Shown in pieces: positions 57,962-64,000 of a stretch of DNA of 64,000 bases (the stretch's first letter is position 1; every line of letters starts with the position of its first letter). The stretch lies in assembly GCF_902499075.1 (NCBI RefSeq), contig NZ_CABVPP010000007.1, positions 1 through 64,000 on the forward strand. The letters run 5' to 3'. The notes under the pieces are model-generated. The model saw only the letters and a list, made by a program, of their open reading frames with translations, searched no databases and was not told the DNA's origin. Origin of the DNA: Burkholderia pseudomultivorans. GTDB taxonomy: Bacteria > Pseudomonadota > Gammaproteobacteria > Burkholderiales > Burkholderiaceae. A program made the position numbers and the translations under genes.

Positions 57962-59032
57962 TCAGAACATGTGATGGATGCCGATGTTCGCGCCGACGGT
58001 CGTGCCCGTGACGCCGAATAGCGCGTTATTGATCCCGAGCCCCGTATCCATCGCGCCGTGGTTGTTCACCAGCCCGACCTGCGCGTACAGCGCGGTGGCC
58101 TTCGACAGGCCATAGCTCGTGCCGAGCGCGGCGAGCACCGAATGGTTGTGCGTGTCGTTGCGATCGCTCGTCACCCACACGCCGCCGTTGACGTCGACCG
58201 CAGGCGTCACCTGATAGTCGAGACCGCCGCCATAGACGTTGTTGCTGAACGAGCCGCCGACCTTGTAGCTCGTGAACGCGGCCTTCGCGGTGACGGGGCC
58301 GAAGCGGTACGCGGCGCCGATCGTGCGGCCGACGAAGGCGACCGTGCCGGGAACCGGCGTCGCCGCGGTGCCGCCGCCGTTGCCGTCGTAGAACGCCGCA
58401 TTGAGCATGAAGCCGCCGTTCTCGTACTTGAGGCTTGCCGAATACTGGCGGCCCGCCTGGAAGTCGCCGGCCTTGCCGCCGAACGCGAACAGCGCGCTGC
58501 CGGTGAGCCCGGCGATCGTCGGGCTGGTATACGACACCGCATTCGCGTTGAACAGCCCGGTGACGAGCACGTTGTCGACATAGTTGATCAGGCTGCTGCC
58601 GAAATGCGAGAAGCCGCGCGGGTCGGAGTCGAGCACCGCGAGCACGAACGGCGAGAACTGCAGGCCGGCCTTGATCTGGCCATACCCGCTGTCGAGCCCG
58701 ACCCACGCCTGGCGGCCGAAGAAGTTGCCGTTCGAATGGTTGAACGCGCCGTTGGTGACCGCGAAGCCGCTTTCGAGCTTGAAGATCGCCTTGAGGCCGC
58801 CGCCGAGATCCTCGGTGCCCGTCAGCCCGAAGGTCGTGGGCGTCATGCCGGTATCGGTCATCGCGAACTGATGGCCGGCATTCTGCCCGGTGGTCGAATC
58901 GAGCGTCTTGCTCGTGTACAGCAGTGCGGTGTCGAGGTTGCCGTACAGCGTCACGCTGCTCTGCGCGAAGGCGCCCGTGCTGGCGGCCGCGCCCAGCAGC
59001 GCCGCGCAGATCGTCCGTGTCCTGCTCTTCAT
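57962..59032 (-). CDS. Gram-negative porin (Porin_4 type)
   Basis: A 356-residue outer-membrane trimeric porin. Signal peptide of 23 residues ending GAFA-Q, then SSVTLYGNLDTALLY, the hallmark first strand of Burkholderia/Neisseria porins. Alternating strands continue to the terminal phenylalanine (GIHHMF) needed for BAM recognition. DPRGFSHFGSSL falls where constriction loop 3 is expected. GGAGA precedes the ATG. Solute selectivity is unknown. Confidence 0.92.
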   Translation of the reverse strand: MKSRTRTICAALLGAAASTGAFAQSSVTLYGNLDTALLYTSKTLDSTTGQNAGHQFAMTDTGMTPTTFGLTGTEDLGGGLKAIFKLESGFAVTNGAFNHSNGNFFGRQAWVGLDSGYGQIKAGLQFSPFVLAVLDSDPRGFSHFGSSLINYVDNVLVTGLFNANAVSYTSPTIAGLTGSALFAFGGKAGDFQAGRQYSASLKYENGGFMLNAAFYDGNGGGTAATPVPGTVAFVGRTIGAAYRFGPVTAKAAFTSYKVGGSFSNNVYGGGLDYQVTPAVDVNGGVWVTSDRNDTHNHSVLAALGTSYGLSKATALYAQVGLVNNHGAMDTGLGINNALFGVTGTTVGANIGIHHMF

Positions 59033-59423
59033 CGTCTGTCTCCGTGTTGTTGAGTGTTGTATTACGTATCGCTAATCAATATCGGGAAGCGCCCCGGGAG
59101 TGCGCCGCCCGAATGCCGTGCCGTTGGGGCGGCACGGTGTCACCCGGTGCGGGACGATCAAACGCAACTTGCATGCCAGTCGCGGCGCGCGGCTGGTCGA
59201 TGCGCGACGAAAGCGTTCCGGCCGCGGCTTGTGCGATCGGTCGCGCGGGCCGTCGAGACGCGGGAAGCGCCGCGGGTGGCGGGCCGTGGCGACGCATGCA
59301 TGAGCCGGGCGGGACGACGGACGTGTTCGTAATCGTAAGGATCACGGAAGAAAGGCGATGTGCGAGGTCGGTCGGAACCACACCGGCTGCACGCGTTTCA
59401 TTGCGACGGTGCGCCGAAATGCA
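59033..59423. other. Intergenic region, porin promoter side
   Basis: Holds the upstream region of the porin on the minus strand: an AT-rich patch at about 59055-59090 (TTAGCGATACGTAATAC on the minus strand) is the likeliest promoter. The remainder is GC-rich with no ribosome site or recognisable protein. No terminator was found for the sigma-factor gene whose frame ends at 59424. Confidence 0.5.
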
Positions 59424-61187
59424 TCAACGGCTGTTGCAGGGATCAACAGGCGCGGCGTCGCGCGCGCTGTCGATCGGCGTCACGCCATGAACGAGCGCAA
59501 GCCGTGCAGCGCGCCGGATGCGCGAATGCGATCGAGCGCCGACGCCTCGATCTGCCGGACGCGCTCGGCGGACGTTCAGCTGCCGGCCGATGTCGCGCAG
59601 CGACACGCCGTCGGCCGTGCCGATGCCGTAGCGCAGGCGCAGCACCGTCGCCTCGCGCGCCGGCAGCCCGCCGAGCGTGGCGGCCATCGCGGCGCGCAGC
59701 TGCGTCGCCGCGGCCGCGTCTTCCGGCAGCGGCGTGGCGTGGTCCGGCACGACGTCGCCGAACGTCATGTCGCCATCCGGCGACACGGGCACGTCGGTCG
59801 ATACCGGCTCCCTGACGATCGCCATCAGGTCGAGCACCTTCGCAAGCGGCAGGTCCATCCGGTCGGCCAGCTCGGCGGGCGTGGCGGCGACGCCCGCACG
59901 CTGCACATGGTCGCGGGCGATGCGCGCGAGCTTGTTGACGGCGTCCACCGTATGCGCGGGCACGCGAATCGTCCGGCCGAGATCCGCGAGCGCATGCGTG
60001 ATCGCCTGCCGGATCCACCACGTTGCATAGGTCGAGAACTTGAAGCCGCGGCGATGATCGTAGCGCTCGACGGCCTTGAGCAAGCCGATGTTGCCTTCCT
60101 GGATCAGGTCGGGCAACGGCAGTCCGCGATCGGGATAGCGCTTCGCGATCGACACGACGAGGCGCAGGTTCGACTTGACCAGCTTCGTCCGCGCCGGGCG
60201 CGTCGCGCGTTCGATCCGTTCGATGCGCGCGTCGAGGGCCGCAATCGTGTCGGGCGGCAGGTCCGGCGAACGCGCCAGCATCCGTTCGACCGCTCGCGCG
60301 GAGAAGCGCAGCGTGCCGAGCAGCGTGGCGGATTCGCGGCACAGCGACAGATAGGCGGGCGATGCGGCGCCATGCGCGCGCACGGCGTCGCGCATCGCGG
60401 CCGCCAGCGCGGCGACGGCGGCGAGGCGTTCGATCACGGCGGTGCGCGTTGCGGGACAGTCGCGGTCGCTGGCGTCGTCGTCCGGCTCGGCCGGGTACGC
60501 GTCTGCGCCCGGTGCCTGCGGCCGGGCATCGCCCGCATCGACGAGGCCGGTCACGTAGGCCGATGCGGGCGCGCGGCGCTCGACGATGTCCCGATGGATC
60601 GCCGACAGCACGTCGAGCGCCGCCGGATCGCCGCTCAACGCATCGATGCACGCGGCGCGGCCCGCTTCGAGCTGCCGTGCGAGATCGATCTCGTCGTCGC
60701 GCTCGAGGAGCGGTGTCGCGCCCATCTCGCGCAGGTAGAGCCGCATCGGATCGGTCGTGCGCGGCACGAGCAGGTCGAGCGCGGCGACGGCGCCCGCGCC
60801 GTCGGGCCACGCGGGCGAGCGTGCGGCCGGCGAGAAATGGCGGTCGAGCGCCCAGCCGCCACGCGCGTCGACGGCGTCGTGCACCGCAATGCCGAGTTCG
60901 CCGAGTGTCGAAGCCGCGGCTGCGATGCCGGCGTCGTCGGCGTCCTCGTCGGGCAGCGCGTCGACGATGTCGCCGCGCGTCACGAATCCGCGCGCGAGAC
61001 CGGTCGCGATCAGCGCATGCAGGCGCGGCGCGGCGCCGTCCCGCGCATCGCGCTCGGCGCCGGCCAGCGCATCGACGTGCTGGCCGGGCGCCACGCCGTG
61101 CCGGCCGCCGTCGGCAGCCAGCGGTGCGCACGCTTGGCCGACTTCGTGCGGCGCCCGATCGCGTGCGCGCTCAGGCCCGCTTCGCAT
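59424..61187 (-). CDS. RpoD-like sigma-70 factor with probable frameshift in region 4.2
   Basis: Primary-sigma paralogue. Region 1.1-like text (IATGLARGFVTRGDIVDALP), then TDPMRLYLREMG (1.2), KSNLRLVVSIAKRY...LIQEGNIGL (2.1-2.2), FKFSTYATWWIRQAI (2.3-2.4) and region 4 VLRLRYGI...SLRDIGRQLNV. After QLNV the frame turns into Arg-rich non-family residues and stops at 59424. In the +1 frame from 59567-59573 the text becomes AERVRQIEASALDRIR and stops at 59480, exactly as in RpoD. Loss of two bases (a TC in GTCTCC) explains this. The start is uncertain: ATG 61187, overlapping the HiPIP gene, or GTG 61094. Confidence 0.8.
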   Translation of the reverse strand: MRSGPERARDRAPHEVGQACAPLAADGGRHGVAPGQHVDALAGAERDARDGAAPRLHALIATGLARGFVTRGDIVDALPDEDADDAGIAAAASTLGELGIAVHDAVDARGGWALDRHFSPAARSPAWPDGAGAVAALDLLVPRTTDPMRLYLREMGATPLLERDDEIDLARQLEAGRAACIDALSGDPAALDVLSAIHRDIVERRAPASAYVTGLVDAGDARPQAPGADAYPAEPDDDASDRDCPATRTAVIERLAAVAALAAAMRDAVRAHGAASPAYLSLCRESATLLGTLRFSARAVERMLARSPDLPPDTIAALDARIERIERATRPARTKLVKSNLRLVVSIAKRYPDRGLPLPDLIQEGNIGLLKAVERYDHRRGFKFSTYATWWIRQAITHALADLGRTIRVPAHTVDAVNKLARIARDHVQRAGVAATPAELADRMDLPLAKVLDLMAIVREPVSTDVPVSPDGDMTFGDVVPDHATPLPEDAAAATQLRAAMAATLGGLPAREATVLRLRYGIGTADGVSLRDIGRQLNVRRARPADRGVGARSHSRIRRAARLALVHGVTPIDSARDAAPVDPCNSR

Positions 61188-61485
61188 ACACGTTGCACCA
61201 GCCTTCGGCGGCAACGAGCTTGCCCGCGAACATCGGGCACGTGCCGGTCGCATCGGACGCGCCGCCGCTGTAGAAGCGGCAGTTCGCGCAACGCTGGCCG
61301 GGCTGGTACTTCGGGAACTGCGCGGCATCGACGGTCGACGCCTTCGCGCGATAGCCGAGGGTCTTGGCGCCGGCGTCGGCTTCGTCGACGACGGGCGGCG
61401 CGGCAAGCGCGGTGCGCGCGGCGGCGAGCGTGGCGCACAGGCCGATCGTGCGGACGATGAAGGTTCTGCGAGTCTGGACAGTCAC
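61171..61485 (-). CDS. High-potential iron-sulfur protein (HiPIP)
   Basis: A 104-residue periplasmic [4Fe-4S] electron carrier. GTG 61485 is chosen as start because AGGAA precedes it by six bases. A Tat-type signal (TRRTFIVRTIGL) is followed by the mature domain with C-x2-C-x13-C-x13-C (CANC, GTCP, WCNV). HiPIPs accept electrons from cytochromes or dehydrogenases. It lies in line with a PQQ dehydrogenase and cytochrome fusion, suggesting it is their electron acceptor. Confidence 0.9.
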   Translation of the reverse strand: MTVQTRRTFIVRTIGLCATLAAARTALAAPPVVDEADAGAKTLGYRAKASTVDAAQFPKYQPGQRCANCRFYSGGASDATGTCPMFAGKLVAAEGWCNVYAKRA

Positions 61486-61554
61486 TTTGGTTTCCTGATG
61501 AATGAACAATGGCGATCGAACGAGGCGCGACGCTGAAGCGCGCACCGCGTCCGC

Positions 61555-62817
61555 TTACTGGCTGGCTTCCTTGTGACCGGCGGGGCCGACGACGAGCGGC
61601 GTCGTCGATGCGCGCGCCGCATCGGCGGTCAGCTTGTCCTTGCCGGGCAGGTAGCCGTTCGACGACAGCAGGAACGCCATCAGGTCGGCATACTCTTCGT
61701 CCTTCATCTTGCCCGGCTGGTCGGCGGGCATGTTGGTGGACATGTAGCCGAAGATGCCGCCGATCGTCAGGTGCGAGTGGGACAACGGCGCGAACGACGG
61801 GCCGCTCAGCGCGGGTGCCGTATTGCCTTCGAGGTTCGCGCCGTGGCATTTCGCGCACGCGTCGCCGTACAGCTGCTTGCCATGCGCAACCTGCGCGGCA
61901 TCGAATGCCGGCGTGTCGCCGCCGGTGCCGGCCGCTACCTTGATGAAGCCGCCCGCGGCGGCCGTGCCGCGCACCGCGACGACGGCGGCGCGCAGCCGGC
62001 CGGCGGACGCGAACGCGCCGTCGAGAAAGCGCGGCGCCGCATGCGTGTCGCGCGCTTCCTGGGCGTTGTCGGGCAGCGTCCACTTGCGGGTCAGCGCGGC
62101 GAGACGGCCGTTGTCCTTCATGCGCGACAAGGCCGCATCCACGCGCTGCTGCAGCTCGGCCGAGCGCGCGCCGAACGCGAACACGAGCTGCCAGCCTGCG
62201 TACGGCGACGACGTCGGCCCGATGCGGAACGCCTGTTTCGGATGCGCGGCCTGGTACGCGACGACCGCCGGATACCAGACGATCGCGCGCTGCGCGCGGC
62301 CGGTCGCCACCGCATCGACGGTGCGCTCGGACGTGTTCTCGAGATCGAAGCGCACGTTCTGCTGCTGCACCGCGATCAGCTGTGCGGGGCTCGCATAGGT
62401 GGCCGCGACGACTTCCTTGCCGGCCGGCGCTGTGCGGGCGTTGCGCAGTGCGACGCTGACGTAGCCGGACCGCAGGTAGCCCTGCGAGAACAGCAGCGTG
62501 GTATCCGACGCGTCGGCGATCGCCGAGCGCGGGAAGCCCGCGATCACGTCGCAGTGGCGGTCGAGCGACTTGACGAGCTCGTGTGCGGAGATGCCGTCGT
62601 CGTCGTCGCCGCCGTCGATGCCGTGGGTGCTGAAGGTCGCCGCGATGCCCGCAAGGCGGAACGCTTCGCGGGCGACCGCGGTGTCGAGCGCGGCCGTCGG
62701 CGTGCCGGGCAGCGAGCAGACGCGGACCGTGGCCGCGGCCGCTGCGGGCGCTGGCGTCAGGGCCGCGCCGGCCGCGAGCGCGCAGGCCGCAGCGAGAGGA
62801 ATGAGTCGAGTGTTCAT
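61555..62817 (-). CDS. Periplasmic binding domain fused to cytochrome c (XoxJ-XoxG-like)
   Basis: A 420-residue exported protein with signal peptide (about 1-28). Residues about 30-265 are a type II solute-binding fold as in MxaJ/XoxJ (VRVCSLPGTPTAAL, DVIAGFPRSAI, LVFAFGARSAELQQRVDAAL). Residues about 305-395 are cytochrome c with heme site C321-x2-C324-H325 and axial Met likely in STNMPADQPG. In methanol dehydrogenase systems these are two genes; here they are one. It directly follows the PQQ dehydrogenase gene (79 bases). Confidence 0.85.
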   Translation of the reverse strand: MNTRLIPLAAACALAAGAALTPAPAAAAATVRVCSLPGTPTAALDTAVAREAFRLAGIAATFSTHGIDGGDDDDGISAHELVKSLDRHCDVIAGFPRSAIADASDTTLLFSQGYLRSGYVSVALRNARTAPAGKEVVAATYASPAQLIAVQQQNVRFDLENTSERTVDAVATGRAQRAIVWYPAVVAYQAAHPKQAFRIGPTSSPYAGWQLVFAFGARSAELQQRVDAALSRMKDNGRLAALTRKWTLPDNAQEARDTHAAPRFLDGAFASAGRLRAAVVAVRGTAAAGGFIKVAAGTGGDTPAFDAAQVAHGKQLYGDACAKCHGANLEGNTAPALSGPSFAPLSHSHLTIGGIFGYMSTNMPADQPGKMKDEEYADLMAFLLSSNGYLPGKDKLTADAARASTTPLVVGPAGHKEASQ

Positions 62818-62896
62818 GATCGTGCGCTCAGGTCAAAAACGGGGAGGGGCGCCCGCGTGAGGCGGGTGCGGGCGCGAGGTGGCCGGGCGGTGACGC

Positions 62897-64000
62897 TCAG
62901 CTGTGATCGAGGGCGAACACGTACAGCGTGCCGCCGCGCGGCACGTCTTCCGCCGCCTTGGCCATCGGGCCGCCCCAGATCGGGTTGGCGCCGCCGTAGC
63001 CGGCGAGGACCGCGACGTATTCCTTGCCGTCCACCTCGAACACGGACGGCTGCGCGATGATCCCGCTCGCGAGCTGCGGGCTTTCCCACAGCACCTTGCC
63101 GGTCGCTACGTCGAACGCGTACAGGTGGCCGTCGAGCGAGCCGCTGAACGCGAGGCCGCTGGCCGTCGTCGCGACGCCGCCGTTCCACGGCAGCTTGCTC
63201 CAGTGGCTCCACACCTTCTTGCCGGTGTTCACGTCGATCGCCTGCAGCTCGCCGTAGCCTTCGCTGCCGGGCTCGGGCTTGATCTCGAAGCCTTCGCCGA
63301 GATACGGCAGCCCTTCCATGTAGTTCACCGACTTGCCGGACAGGCTCATGCACGCATGCAGCGACGGCACGATCGCCAGATGGCGCGCGGGATCGTAGGA
63401 CACCGACCACCAGTTCTTGCCGCCGAGGAAGCTCGGGCACGTGTCGATCGTCGTGCCGACCTTCGGGTATTTCGCGGGATCCTGGATCGGCGCGCCGTCT
63501 TCCGTATAGCCGGTGACCGACGTGGCCTTCACGAACGGCTCCGCGTAGATCAGCTTGCCGGTATCGCGGTCGATCGCGTGGAAGTAGCCGTTGCGGTCCG
63601 CGTGGAGGATCGCGTCGCGCGACTTGCCCTTGTATTGAATCGTCGCGAGGATCGGCGTGTTGACGCCGTCATAGTCCCAGGTGTCGTGCTTCGTGTACTG
63701 GTAGTGCCACTTCAGGTCGCCGTTCTTCGGGTTCAGCGCGAGCAGCGAGTCGGAGTACAGGTTGTCGCCGGGGCGCAGGTCCGCGAGCCACGGCCCCGGA
63801 TTGCCGACGCCCCAGTACAGCGTGCGCGTCGCGGCATCGTAGGTGCCGGTCAGCCAGGCGGGTGCGCCGCCGTGCGCCTGCATGCCGTCGGGCCACGTAT
63901 CGGCATGCTTCTCGCCCTGGCCGGGGATCGTGAAGCGCTTCCACAACAGCGCACCGTCGTTCGGGCTCAGCGCGGCGATGAAGCCGCGCGCGCCGTACTC
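62897..64000 (-). CDS. PQQ-dependent alcohol dehydrogenase, lanthanide type, 5' end outside window
   Basis: The last 367 codons of a quinoprotein eight-blade propeller; the frame is open at the window edge (EYGARGFIAALSPNDG). Tryptophan-docking propeller repeats occur (LLALNPKNGDLKWHY, AIDRDTGKLIYAE, AIDVNTGKKVWSH, AFDVATGKVLWES). The catalytic Asp codon is at 63674-63676 in HDTWDYDGVN, and a second Asp follows two residues on (63668-63670). That extra Asp is the hallmark of lanthanide-dependent XoxF/ExaF/PedH enzymes. The substrate alcohol is not determined. Confidence 0.9.
   Translation of the reverse strand, partial: EYGARGFIAALSPNDGALLWKRFTIPGQGEKHADTWPDGMQAHGGAPAWLTGTYDAATRTLYWGVGNPGPWLADLRPGDNLYSDSLLALNPKNGDLKWHYQYTKHDTWDYDGVNTPILATIQYKGKSRDAILHADRNGYFHAIDRDTGKLIYAEPFVKATSVTGYTEDGAPIQDPAKYPKVGTTIDTCPSFLGGKNWWSVSYDPARHLAIVPSLHACMSLSGKSVNYMEGLPYLGEGFEIKPEPGSEGYGELQAIDVNTGKKVWSHWSKLPWNGGVATTASGLAFSGSLDGHLYAFDVATGKVLWESPQLASGIIAQPSVFEVDGKEYVAVLAGYGGANPIWGGPMAKAAEDVPRGGTLYVFALDHS

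Overview
The window is GC-rich (roughly two thirds G+C), densely coded DNA that reads as Burkholderia, most likely a Burkholderia cepacia complex member and probably a secondary chromosome. That placement is inferred from the gene families: an ESPR-type trimeric autotransporter with STG-rich stalk repeats, a DUF4148 exported protein, a Burkholderia-style porin, tandem GlxA/AraC regulators beside betaine-catabolism genes, and hopanoid genes. No tRNA, rRNA, CRISPR array, intact insertion sequence, phage or plasmid backbone was seen.

Layout. 0-2.2 kb: the 5' part of a trimeric autotransporter adhesin (minus strand, C-terminus outside the window) with six 171-bp stalk repeats, then an AT-rich 1-kb upstream region. 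3.3-10.4 kb: ferritin-like diiron protein, a small conserved protein, an FMN reductase, a candidate ~68-nt small RNA with its own promoter and terminator, and a DUF3999/DUF2339 membrane pair. 11-15.3 kb: a choline/betaine ABC transporter (choV, choW, choX) with a GlxA-type regulator nested inside. 15.3-18.4 kb: a remnant of a PACE efflux pump, an Asp-box beta-propeller gene paired with a MoaD/ThiS-like ubiquitin-fold gene ending in Gly-Gly, an Asp/Asn beta-hydroxylase and a DUF4148 protein. 18.5-21.2 kb: cytochrome b561 and a QseBC/PmrAB-like two-component system with TTAA direct-repeat boxes. 21.5-24.1 kb: hpnI and hpnL of hopanoid modification.

24.1-31 kb is a complete four-carbon acid-sugar (L-threonate / D-erythronate) catabolic operon (ltnD, otnK, otnC, MFS transporter, otnI, denD) headed by its FCD-type GntR regulator and a palindromic operator. 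31.2-39.6 kb holds a SouR-like regulator divergent from sdaA-soxBDAG-folB. This operon takes sarcosine to glycine and formaldehyde/methylene-THF and serine to pyruvate. Together with the choline transporter at 11-15 kb the window carries uptake plus the lower half of choline/glycine betaine catabolism.

40-44.7 kb: a lytic transglycosylase and a YehZYXW (OsmF) osmoprotectant ABC transporter. 44.8-49.2 kb: a 2-hydroxyacid dehydrogenase, an amidohydrolase of the hydantoinase/carbamoylase family, an unknown 270-residue protein and a class-C beta-lactamase-fold hydrolase. 49.5-57.9 kb: the bacterial alpha-2-macroglobulin/PBP1C pair. 58-59 kb: a porin. 59.4-64 kb: a minus-strand cluster of a PQQ alcohol dehydrogenase (partial, with the lanthanide-type Asp-x-Asp signature), a rare fusion of a periplasmic binding domain with cytochrome c (XoxJ-XoxG-like), a HiPIP ferredoxin, and an RpoD-like sigma factor with an apparent frameshift in its -35-recognition helix. 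This last cluster is the most unusual part of the window.
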